Shown: positions 1-5,227 of the stretch, piece after piece
How the letters are laid out: every line of letters starts with the position of its first letter
Numbering within the stretch: position 1 is the first letter of the stretch
Assembly: GCA_021159845.1 (NCBI GenBank)
Contig: JAGHDS010000360.1
Location: forward strand, 1-5,227
DNA: 5,227 nucleotides
Direction: 5' to 3'
From: Anaerolineae bacterium
GTDB lineage: Bacteria; Chloroflexota; Anaerolineae; DUEN01
Notes under the pieces: model-generated
The model's input: the letters and a program-made list of their open reading frames with translations, nothing else
Told to the model about the DNA's origin: nothing
The model's database searches: none
Made by a program: the position numbers and the translations under genes

Positions 1-742
1 TATCGTGGCTATCCAGGTGAGCACCCGTGACTAGCCAGGGTCCAGGCTGCTCTCCCGCGATTTCACCGATCACGTTGTGTGCGATGATCGGGTGCGTGTT
101 GCCCTCCACAGTCAGCCGAACTCGCATGGTCTTCTTGCCCTTCAACATCCGCCTTATCGCCTCGCCCGACTCCCAACTGATCCCAATGCCCGGGATCGGC
201 GCCTCGGCCGGCAGGCTGCCAGTCTGGATGAGCTGGCCAGGTTCTCCTCCCACGAAGATGAATCCAACCGCTCCCGCCTGCGCGACGCGACTATACTTTT
301 CCATACGATGAACGGGTCGTTTGTACATCGGTGGGTTCGCACTGGAGACCAGCACGACCTTTCCTCTGATCTCCTTTGCGCGGGCTGCGATCATCTCCGG
401 CACAGCCGGCCCCAAATCTACCAGCTCTGCCTCGATGCAGCTTGTTGGAGAGTAAGGGAGTGCCAGAGCGTCGATCTTTGATCCAGAGTCAAGAACTACC
501 AGGCGGGCATCCCCGCGCTTCCAGCCCGTGAGGGGGACATCCTCGACGTGGACGTTGTCCAGCCCGTAGGCTTCCATACGCTCCAGGAGATAGGATATGG
601 CCTTCGTCTCTCCAGGAGAGCCCGTGAAACGATGGCCACATTCATCACATAAGGCGACCAGATGCTGATAGGCCATGTCCGACGTATATATTTCGCCTGC
701 TATGCGGTGTTCACATTCCGCTACACGCTCCGAGTCGTACAT
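1..742 (-). CDS. M28-family zinc metallopeptidase with PA-type insert, carboxypeptidase Q-like (C-terminal part beyond left edge)
   Basis: The frame is open from ATG 742 to the left edge, giving the first 247 residues. Residues 34-60 (GHRFTGSPGETKA, then a helix ending in MEAYGL) match the N-terminal block of M28 peptidases. They are followed by a W-x-RG element (WKRG, 74-77). Residues about 100-210 look like a PA-type domain inserted before the catalytic core (EIRGKVVLVSS 124-134; AGAVGFIFVGG 156-166). Residues 223-247 (NVIGEIAGEQPGPW, then GAHLDSHD) reach the first zinc-ligand motif; H242 and D244 of HLD are the expected ligands. The remaining metal and catalytic residues lie outside the window. 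The order GSPG, WxRG, RGKVV, GAHLDS resembles carboxypeptidase Q-type dipeptidases, so dipeptides are a plausible substrate, but aminopeptidase activity is also possible. There is no signal peptide or membrane segment, so the enzyme is probably cytoplasmic. The ATG is preceded by AAAGGAG at a 9-nt spacing. The gene lies behind a terminator, so it is probably transcribed at least partly separately from the transporter. Confidence 0.87.
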   Translation of the reverse strand, partial: MYDSERVAECEHRIAGEIYTSDMAYQHLVALCDECGHRFTGSPGETKAISYLLERMEAYGLDNVHVEDVPLTGWKRGDARLVVLDSGSKIDALALPYSPTSCIEAELVDLGPAVPEMIAARAKEIRGKVVLVSSANPPMYKRPVHRMEKYSRVAQAGAVGFIFVGGEPGQLIQTGSLPAEAPIPGIGISWESGEAIRRMLKGKKTMRVRLTVEGNTHPIIAHNVIGEIAGEQPGPWLVTGAHLDSHD

Positions 743-751
743 GCTCAAATG

Positions 752-758
752 CTCCTTT
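752..758 (-). promoter_or_regulatory. Ribosome binding site of the M28 peptidase gene
   Basis: AAAGGAG lies 9 nt before ATG 742. An in-frame TTG two codons upstream would be only 3 nt from this site, so the ATG is the better start. Confidence 0.7.
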
Positions 759-812
759 CAACCAGGTCTGTCCGATCCGATTGCAAAGTACCGGATGAAG
801 CTAGGATCAAAT

Positions 813-860
813 GTAAAAAGATGGCCATCCAACCTCTATCTGGGTTGGTGGATGGCCATC
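813..860 (-). terminator. Rho-independent terminator of the transporter operon
   Basis: Read on the minus strand, the arm at 860-843 (GATGGCCATCCACCAACC) pairs with 834-820 (GGTTGGATGGCCATC), apart from a 3-nt bulge. The loop is 8 nt and is followed at once by five T (819-815). It begins 24 nt after the DppC-like stop codon. There is no T-run on the plus-strand side, so it acts leftward only. Both arms contain the self-palindromic 10-mer GATGGCCATC. The 142-nt gap between the permease and the peptidase otherwise shows only the peptidase ribosome binding site. A TTTACA at the T-tract has no convincing -10 partner, so I call no promoter here. Confidence 0.85.
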
Positions 861-883
861 GACGAATCGACATATGAAGGGGC

Positions 884-1810
884 TCAGATCTGCATCTGTG
901 GATCCAGGGCATCGCGCAGCCCGTCTCCCAGCAAATTGAACCCCAGCACTGTGACCATGATCGCCATGCCTGGGAAGAAGACGAGATGCGGCGACTGGCG
1001 GAGGAAGGGAATGCCGTCGCCGATCATGGCTCCCCACTCCGGTAGCGGCGGCTGAGCGCCTAATCCCAGGAATCCCAACGCCGCGGCGAAAAGGATGGAG
1101 CCGCCTACGCCCAGCGTTGCCTGCACGATGATCGGCGAGAGGCTGTTGGGCAGGATGTGTCGGAACATAATGCGGAGATCACGGACGCCAACCATATGCG
1201 CGGCCTCCACATAATCGCGTTCACGAATGGAGAGAACCATGGAACGCACGACGCGCGCGTATCCGGGCACGCCGACTATGGACACGGCCAGCATGGTATT
1301 GGTCAGCCCGGGGCCGCGCACGGCCACGATCGCAATGGCCAGTAGCATCCCGGGGAAGGCCAGCAGGACATCCATGATGCGCATGATCAGCGAGTCCAGC
1401 CAACCCCCGAAGTAACCGGCTAGCAGCCCCAGAGCTGTTCCTGCCGTGCCAGCGGCGAATACGACGAGGAAGCCGATGGTCAAGGAGATACGAGTGCCAT
1501 GCATGATGCGGCGAAAGATATCCCGTCCCAGCCGGTCCGTCCCGAAGGGGTGGTGCCAGGAGGGAGGTTTTCTGGATTCGGCCAGGTTCGAGTCGATCCG
1601 AGGATCGTAGGGATCGACGATGGGTGCTCCAATCCCTATGATGACGATCAACAGGACGACGAACAGCCCAACGCGGCCGTTCCAGCTCGCGAGCAATCGG
1701 TACCAGGCATCGATGAACAACCCTCGCGAGCGGCGTGGCGCCAGGTCCTCGATGACGTTCGGAGTCGCGACCTCACCAACATTCTCATCACTCATAGCCA
1801 ATCTACTCAC
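884..1810 (-). CDS. dppC: Peptide ABC transporter permease, DppC/OppC type
   Basis: This is the second membrane subunit of a peptide importer, forming the translocation channel with the DppB-like partner. It has 308 residues, usual for DppC/OppC. A cytoplasmic N-terminus leads to a first membrane segment at about 46-67. The family block HPFGTDRLGRDIF (87-99) follows, and then the permease domain with hydrophobic segments near 108-133, 147-165, 171-185, 227-251 and 276-296. The EAA loop that docks on the ATPase is at 202-221 (EAAHMVGV, then RHILPN ending at 222). LGFLGLGAQPPLPEWGAMI (245-263) and DGLRDALDP (296-304) are further DppC/OppC signatures. The gene follows dppB with a 41-nt gap. The start is uncertain: GTG 1810 has no Shine-Dalgarno, and ATG 1795 (residue 6) has only a weak GTGAG about 10 nt upstream. 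I mildly favour ATG 1795; translational coupling to dppB could explain the poor site. The symbol is by family, and the substrate is not proven. Confidence 0.94.
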   Translation of the reverse strand: MSRLAMSDENVGEVATPNVIEDLAPRRSRGLFIDAWYRLLASWNGRVGLFVVLLIVIIGIGAPIVDPYDPRIDSNLAESRKPPSWHHPFGTDRLGRDIFRRIMHGTRISLTIGFLVVFAAGTAGTALGLLAGYFGGWLDSLIMRIMDVLLAFPGMLLAIAIVAVRGPGLTNTMLAVSIVGVPGYARVVRSMVLSIRERDYVEAAHMVGVRDLRIMFRHILPNSLSPIIVQATLGVGGSILFAAALGFLGLGAQPPLPEWGAMIGDGIPFLRQSPHLVFFPGMAIMVTVLGFNLLGDGLRDALDPQMQI

Positions 1811-1851
1811 AGCAAAAGGATTAAGAGCATGCCCCTAGGAGCCCGCTCGGA

Positions 1852-2856
1852 TCACTGATAGTGGATGCGCGGGTCCAGGTAGGCGTAGGAGATATCGACC
1901 AATAGATTGACGAAGACGTAAATTGTCGCGCTGACGAGCACGGCACCTTGCACGATGGGGTAATCCCGACTGAGGATTGCCCGATACGTCCACAGTCCCA
2001 TGCCCGGCCAGGAGAAGATCGTCTCCGTTAACAGGGCACCGCCCAGCAGTCCCCCCAATTGTAGTCCCACGACGGTGACCACCGGTAATAGAGCATTTTT
2101 CAGAGCATGGCGGATAATAACAACTTTCTCTTGCAGCCCCTTAGCTCGTGCTGTGCGCACATAGTCCTCACGCAGAACCTCCAACATACTGGAGCGCGTT
2201 AGACGAGCCAGGATGGGCATGATTGCCGTGCTCAGGACAATGCTGGGTAAGATCAGGTGCCAAACCGCGTTTAGGAACAATTTAAAATTATGCATCAAAA
2301 GCGTGTCAATGAGCATGAAGCCTGTGCGACGCACTACGGTTAATTGAACGTCCAGCCGTGCGCTTGGCGGGAATATCTTGCGATTCACGGCCAGCGCATA
2401 GATCAAGATCAGCGCCAGCCAGTAAATGGGCATGGAAACACCCACCAGCGCGCCGAACATGGAGGCGATGTCGAGCCAGGAGTTCTGTTTAATGGCCGAT
2501 AGTACCCCCACACTGACGCCAATGGTGACTCCCAGGATCATACTCATGACCACCATCTCGATGGTGGCTGGCAGTCTTTGCTTCAGCTCATCCATCACTG
2601 GAGTACGATTAATGATTGACTTCCCCAAGTCCCCGCGCAGGACACGCCCCAGCCACTCGAGGTACTGGACGTATATGGGGCGATTGAACCCCATCTCTTC
2701 CCGCAGGCGTTCGATATCTTGTGGCCGTGCTTTCTCTCCCAACATCACGACCACAGGATCCCCCGGGATCAGGCGAATCAAGGAGAATACCAGGATGGAT
2801 ACCCCAAGCAACACGGGAATCAAGGCCAACAACCGGCGAATAATGTACCGTCCCAA
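1852..2856 (-). CDS. dppB: Peptide ABC transporter permease, DppB/OppB type
   Basis: This is the first membrane subunit of the importer. From TTG 2856 it encodes 334 residues and opens MGRYIIRRLLALIPVLLGVS, the standard DppB N-terminus with the first membrane helix at about 9-30, followed by IPGDP (30-34). The periplasmic stretch carries GDLGKSI (75-81). The permease domain has hydrophobic segments near 100-122, 133-157, 201-217, 255-277 and 303-325. The EAA loop is at 231-258 (DYVRTARAKGL, then RHALKNALLP), followed by ETIFSWPGMGLW (278-289) and the C-terminal DISYAYLDPR (321-330). The frame stays open to GTG 2922, but those 22 extra residues (Arg, Ser and Cys rich) do not belong to the family. 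A good AGGAG sits 8 nt before the TTG, so I use the TTG start. The gene is downstream of the binding-protein gene, separated by 147 nt with two stem-loops, and upstream of dppC. Confidence 0.94.
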   Translation of the reverse strand: MGRYIIRRLLALIPVLLGVSILVFSLIRLIPGDPVVVMLGEKARPQDIERLREEMGFNRPIYVQYLEWLGRVLRGDLGKSIINRTPVMDELKQRLPATIEMVVMSMILGVTIGVSVGVLSAIKQNSWLDIASMFGALVGVSMPIYWLALILIYALAVNRKIFPPSARLDVQLTVVRRTGFMLIDTLLMHNFKLFLNAVWHLILPSIVLSTAIMPILARLTRSSMLEVLREDYVRTARAKGLQEKVVIIRHALKNALLPVVTVVGLQLGGLLGGALLTETIFSWPGMGLWTYRAILSRDYPIVQGAVLVSATIYVFVNLLVDISYAYLDPRIHYQ

Positions 2857-2864
2857 GGTGGACT

Positions 2865-2869
2865 CTCCT
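2865..2869 (-). promoter_or_regulatory. Ribosome binding site that fixes the TTG start of dppB
   Basis: AGGAG lies 8 nt before TTG 2856. The upstream GTG 2922 sits inside the loop and stem region of the neighbouring hairpin and has no Shine-Dalgarno. Start at TTG gives the normal DppB N-terminus. Confidence 0.75.
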
Positions 2870-2897
2870 GAACAAGCATTTCTGCGATCACAGAGAA

Positions 2898-2931
2898 GCC
2901 GAGACCGTGGAGACGATCCCACACTCTCGGC
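2898..2931 (-). other. Stem-loop in the binding protein-dppB gap, proximal to dppB
   Basis: GCCGAGA (2898-2904) pairs with TCTCGGC (2925-2931). A 2x2 internal loop follows, then GTGG (2907-2910) pairs with CCAC (2919-2922), leaving an 8-nt loop. There is no T-tract on either side, so it is not a standard intrinsic terminator. Such intercistronic hairpins often protect the 3' end of a binding-protein message or reduce read-through to the permeases; that role is inferred here. Confidence 0.5.
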
Positions 2932-2950
2932 CTCCGCTATCTCGAACGTA

Positions 2951-2991
2951 AGGTGGCCTGGTCAGGGATTCCCCCGACCAGGCCAAAACCT
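2951..2991 (-). other. Strong stem-loop just after the binding-protein stop codon
   Basis: GGCCTGGTC (2955-2963) and GACCAGGCC (2976-2984) are a perfect 9-bp inverted repeat. Further GG/CC pairs are possible inside, and AGGT (2951-2954) can pair with ACCT (2988-2991) across an AAA bulge. It begins about 12 nt after the stop codon of the binding protein. The minus strand continues ACCTTACG with no T-run, so it looks like an mRNA-stabilising or attenuating hairpin rather than a full terminator. It would let the binding protein be made in excess over the permeases. Confidence 0.6.
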
Positions 2992-3003
2992 AGCTTACCT
3001 ATC

Positions 3004-4695
3004 TCAGTCTTTGCTGATCCACAGATGCTCGTACCATGAGCGGAACACGACAGGCACGTAGCCCTTGACCTCTTTGCGGAAGACCGCTGCCCCCTTGACC
3101 CATACGACCGGGATGCGAGCCACATCCTTGTGGATCAAGAGCTCGGCTTCCTGGTAGATCTTCTCGCGCTCGGCGGGATCCGCCACGACACGCCCCTGAA
3201 TCAGGAGCTCAGCTACGCGATCGTTGTTGTAGCAATCCTCCTTCTTGGGCTTCCCCACCGGGTGGCTGAAGTGCCAACCCAGGTAATTATCGGGATCGCC
3301 ATTGTCGGAGCCCCAGCCTAGCATCCACATGGGGAATTTACCCTCGTTGCGGTCGTCCAGGTAAGCGCCCCAGTCTTCCGTCTTCAGGTTGACCCGGATG
3401 CCGACCTTGGCCAGATCCGCCGCGATGGCCTCACCAATTGCCTTAGAATCGGGGAAGTAGCCACGGATGACCGGGATGTACCAGAAGTCAGTCTCGAAGC
3501 CGTCGGGTAACCCTGCCTGGGCCAGGAGCTTCTTGGCCAGCTCAGGATCGTACTTGTACGGTTTGATGTCTGGATTGGAGCCCAAGACCGCGGGCGGCTG
3601 GAATGATCCGGCCAGCTCGCCGTACTTGCCGTAGAACGGCTCGATCAGGGCACCCCAGTTCACTGCGTGTGCCACGGCCTCTCGCACCTCGAGCTTGTCG
3701 AACGGCGGGGTGCATTGCTGGAATGCGATGTAGCCGGTGCTCAGGGCGGGCAGCAGGTACACATTGATGTTGGGGTCTGCCTCCGCCGCCGGCAGATCGG
3801 TCTGAGCAAAGTCGCCCGTCTGGATGGTCCCGGCCTTCAGCTCTGCGAAGCGGGCGGAATTGTCCGGGATGGAGCGGAAGATGATGCGAGCTAACCGCGG
3901 CGGGCCACCCCACCAGTTATTGTTTCGCTCGAGGGTGATATGATCGTCGGGTACCCATTCCACGAATTTGAAGGGGCCCGTGCCCACGATCGTGCCCGCG
4001 GGGGTACCGTACTTGTCCCCTTGCTCCTCAACCACTTTCGGGTCGTTCATGGAGAAGACGCCGCACAGCGACAGCTTGGCGAGCAGCACAGCTGAAGGTT
4101 GTGCCAGCTTGATCTGAATGGTGTAGTCGTCGATGACCTTCACATCCGTGATGGCCAGGTCCTCGCCGAACTCGGCGTCATAATACTCGAAAGTGCGGCC
4201 GAAACGGTAGGGGTTATCCTTATCCCGCCAACGCTCGATATTCCACTTCACGACCTCGGCATTGAAGGGATCACCGTTATGGAATTTCACCCCTTTGCGC
4301 AGATGGAAGATCCAGGTTTGGCTGTCCTTGGTCTCCCAGGATTCCGCCAGCCAGGGGATCGGCTTGGTGCTCGTACCCTCCAGGCGGACCAGAGGTTCCA
4401 TGACCTCGCAAATCACGCGCCAGGACTCACCGTCCGTGGCCGGGCCTGCATCCAGGATCACTGAATCACCACCACGGCCGACGACCAACGTGCCGCTAAG
4501 CTCGTCCGGCGCCGGTGTCACCTCGGGTGTCACCTTCACCACGCGCTCAACGATCTTCTCGACCGTGACAGGGACTTCTTTCGTGATCACAACCGTCTCT
4601 TTAACGACGACTTTCTCCGGTGTGGCCGACGGACAGGCGGTCAGGATCAGCGCAACCACCATCAGCAGGGCAATAAGCGGCCAACGCTTCTGCAT
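3004..4695 (-). CDS. Peptide ABC transporter substrate-binding lipoprotein, DppA-like (SBP family 5)
   Basis: This is the extracytoplasmic receptor that captures short peptides and hands them to the DppB/DppC channel. It has 563 residues. MQKRW is followed by a hydrophobic signal segment and the lipobox LTAC, with C21 as the predicted lipidated residue. Residues 24-63 are a linker rich in Val, Lys, Glu and Thr (VVVKETVVITKEVPVTVEK at 29-47) that tethers the domain. The family 5 domain runs from about 67 to the end: WLAESWETKDSQTWIFHLRK (115-134) with KFHNGDPF (137-144) is the signature, VGTGPFKF (237-244) and PPFDKLEVREAV (330-341) are further blocks, and DPAEREKIYQEAELLI (506-521) is near the C-terminus. 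GWGSDNGDPDN (460-470) closely matches the E. coli DppA loop whose aspartate contacts the peptide amino group, with D464 equivalent. This favours dipeptides, although family 5 proteins also bind other ligands. The gene starts at ATG 4695 behind AAGGAGG. It heads the operon and is followed by two hairpins and the permeases. Confidence 0.94.
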   Translation of the reverse strand: MQKRWPLIALLMVVALILTACPSATPEKVVVKETVVITKEVPVTVEKIVERVVKVTPEVTPAPDELSGTLVVGRGGDSVILDAGPATDGESWRVICEVMEPLVRLEGTSTKPIPWLAESWETKDSQTWIFHLRKGVKFHNGDPFNAEVVKWNIERWRDKDNPYRFGRTFEYYDAEFGEDLAITDVKVIDDYTIQIKLAQPSAVLLAKLSLCGVFSMNDPKVVEEQGDKYGTPAGTIVGTGPFKFVEWVPDDHITLERNNNWWGGPPRLARIIFRSIPDNSARFAELKAGTIQTGDFAQTDLPAAEADPNINVYLLPALSTGYIAFQQCTPPFDKLEVREAVAHAVNWGALIEPFYGKYGELAGSFQPPAVLGSNPDIKPYKYDPELAKKLLAQAGLPDGFETDFWYIPVIRGYFPDSKAIGEAIAADLAKVGIRVNLKTEDWGAYLDDRNEGKFPMWMLGWGSDNGDPDNYLGWHFSHPVGKPKKEDCYNNDRVAELLIQGRVVADPAEREKIYQEAELLIHKDVARIPVVWVKGAAVFRKEVKGYVPVVFRSWYEHLWISKD

Positions 4696-5075
4696 AACTC
4701 TCCTCCTTAGGTGAGAAAAAAGTGGGTCTGAATCGCCAGCTCAGAACTGATACCAGGCAGGGCTGCCCAGGCCATCGAACAGGGGGCATCACCTCCCTTG
4801 ATCTGTAGGCTTTCTCCGCGAACGGAATGGGCTTGGCTCTAGGCAATCAATACCCCTCGCGGGCTAATGAACCGTGAGGCTCGTTTGTTAAGAGGCGCCG
4901 AGGCCTCGCGGCGATAGGAGCACGAGAAGCGCAATGTGAGCGATGCACCTCCGCCTTGAGGCCATCCGCATCTTCATTCACACTGATATGTGCTACTTTT
5001 GATCCTTCTGGTGAGGGAATCATGCTCGGCTACACGAGGGAATTATCAGTACTGCGCCTCACGCCGAATGAATGT
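4696..5075 (-). other. Long non-coding leader upstream of the binding-protein gene
   Basis: No credible coding frame lies in this stretch on either strand. If the promoter at 5082-5110 is used, it forms a 5' untranslated leader of about 380 nt. One modest stem is visible: GATGC (4942-4946) with GCATC (4968-4972), enclosing GCC-TTGA-GGC at 4953-4962. A short TCTGA/TCAGA pair followed by TTTTTT at 4722-4717 on the minus strand is too weak to call a terminator. A second weak promoter-like pair, TTAACA (4891-4886) and CATTAG (4869-4864) with a 16-nt spacer, would give a shorter leader. I recognise no riboswitch class. Confidence 0.35.
4702..4708 (-). promoter_or_regulatory. Strong ribosome binding site of the binding-protein gene
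   Basis: AAGGAGG is complementary to the 16S rRNA 3' end and lies 6 nt before ATG 4695. This is the strongest Shine-Dalgarno in the window, consistent with high expression of the binding protein. Confidence 0.8.
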
Positions 5076-5081
5076 GGTCCA

Positions 5082-5110
5082 AGTATAACATAACAACTCT
5101 CGAGAAGCAA
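5082..5110 (-). promoter_or_regulatory. Predicted sigma-70 type promoter with extended -10 for the transporter operon
   Basis: On the minus strand, TATACT (5087-5082) differs from the consensus -10 at one base and is preceded by TGT, an extended -10 element. TTGCTT (5110-5105) lies exactly 17 nt upstream as a weak -35 (three of six consensus bases). Transcription would start near 5075 and proceed leftward to the binding-protein gene. The call rests on sequence pattern alone. Confidence 0.45.
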
Positions 5111-5120
5111 GAGATGCGAG

Positions 5121-5145
5121 GCGGTGAGTACCCACATCTCACCGC
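5121..5145. repeat. Perfect 8-bp inverted repeat upstream of the promoter
   Basis: GCGGTGAG (5121-5128) and CTCACCGC (5138-5145) are perfect complements around a 9-nt loop. An alternative overlapping pair is GAGATG (5111-5116) with CATCTC (5135-5140). The right arm here is also the outer end of the larger inverted repeat that follows, so the two folds exclude each other. Confidence 0.6.
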
Positions 5146-5220
5146 GGAGTCGCGGAGAGCGCTGAGGGGAGAGGAAAATAAAGAGAGTTCCTCTGCGTCC
5201 TCGGCGTCTCTGCGGTGAAG
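5138..5220. repeat. Imperfect long inverted repeat with periodic GCGGAG/CTCTGCG arms
   Basis: The left arm (5138-5176) starts CTCACCGCGGAG and ends AGAGGAA. The right arm (5188-5220) starts TTCCTCTGCG and ends CTCTGCGGTGAAG. The outer CACCGC/GCGGTG and inner AGAGGAA/TTCCTCT pairs are perfect, and the middle is interrupted. Each arm is built of degenerate 8-9 bp units (CTCTGCGTC 5191-5199, CTCGGCGTC 5200-5208, CTCTGCGGT 5208-5216). The style resembles dispersed intergenic repeats of the CACCGCAGAG type that I recall from many environmental bacterial genomes. It has no coding potential and no flanking transposase. Confidence 0.6.
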
Positions 5221-5227
5221 AAAGGCA

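Noticed and set aside
77..481. Plus-strand open frame of 134 codons over the left end
   Set aside because: The minus-strand frame 742-1 is open throughout and carries M28 motifs, so the plus-strand frame is a shadow.
1499..1858. Plus-strand open frame of 119 codons
   Set aside because: It is antisense to the DppC-like permease N-terminus, with low-complexity Asp/Gln content and no domain.
2951..2991. Full rho-independent terminator after the binding-protein gene
   Set aside because: The stem is strong, but no T-run follows on the minus strand. On the plus strand it is followed by AAAACC, so it is not a terminator in that direction either.
2426..3061. Plus-strand open frame of 211 codons
   Set aside because: It lies antisense to dppB and the hairpin gap, and its composition (Ser, Thr, Arg, Met runs) is that of a shadow frame. 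The minus strand encodes clear family proteins here.
4262..4714. Plus-strand open frame of 150 codons, and another at 4099-4464
   Set aside because: Both are antisense to the binding-protein gene and match no recognisable family.
4601..4846. Minus-strand frame of 81 codons overlapping the start of the binding-protein gene, as a possible leader peptide
   Set aside because: It starts at TTG without a ribosome binding site and its second half merely reads the binding-protein gene in another frame. A GGGAGG before ATG 4788 is only 2 nt from that ATG, too close to serve.
4696..5075. T-box or other known riboswitch in the leader
   Set aside because: No T-box consensus, no antiterminator and terminator pair, and no known aptamer motif is recognisable.
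5138..5220. CRISPR array or insertion-sequence terminal repeats
   Set aside because: There is no regular repeat and spacer pattern, the units are only 8-9 bp and degenerate, and no transposase gene or target duplication is visible.

Overview
The window carries four genes, all read on the minus strand. In transcription order (right to left) they are a lipoprotein substrate-binding protein, two DppB/DppC-type permeases, a rho-independent terminator, and then the N-terminal part of an M28-family zinc metallopeptidase that runs off the left edge. This is a peptide (most likely dipeptide) ABC importer without its ATPase genes, followed by a cytoplasmic peptidase. The lipobox and the long Val/Lys/Glu-rich linker behind the lipid-anchored cysteine are typical of Chloroflexota (for example Anaerolineae and relatives). 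That assignment is inference from protein style and moderately high GC; there is no rRNA or other marker here.

Layout. 5088-5227 holds a pair of overlapping inverted repeats with a degenerate 8-9 bp internal periodicity, next to a plausible extended -10 promoter (5082-5110) pointing left. 4696-5075 would be a long untranslated leader of about 380 nt, ending in a near-perfect Shine-Dalgarno. 3004-4695 is the binding protein. 2857-3003 is a gap with two stem-loops that lack T-tracts. 1852-2856 is the DppB-like permease, which I start at an internal TTG rather than the longest open frame. 884-1810 (or 1795) is the DppC-like permease. 813-860 is an intrinsic terminator. 1-742 is the M28 peptidase fragment.

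How it fits together. The lipoprotein would capture short peptides outside the membrane and deliver them to the DppB/DppC heterodimer. An unseen DppD/DppF-type ATPase pair would power import, and the M28 enzyme, which has no signal peptide, could cleave the imported peptides inside the cell. A binding-site segment matching the E. coli DppA aspartate loop, and a peptidase layout resembling carboxypeptidase Q, both point to dipeptides. This coupling is inference from adjacency.

I found no clearly undescribed system. The points most worth a second look are the inverted-repeat element at the right edge, the paired stem-loops between binding protein and permease, and the terminator whose arms each contain the same 10-bp palindrome.
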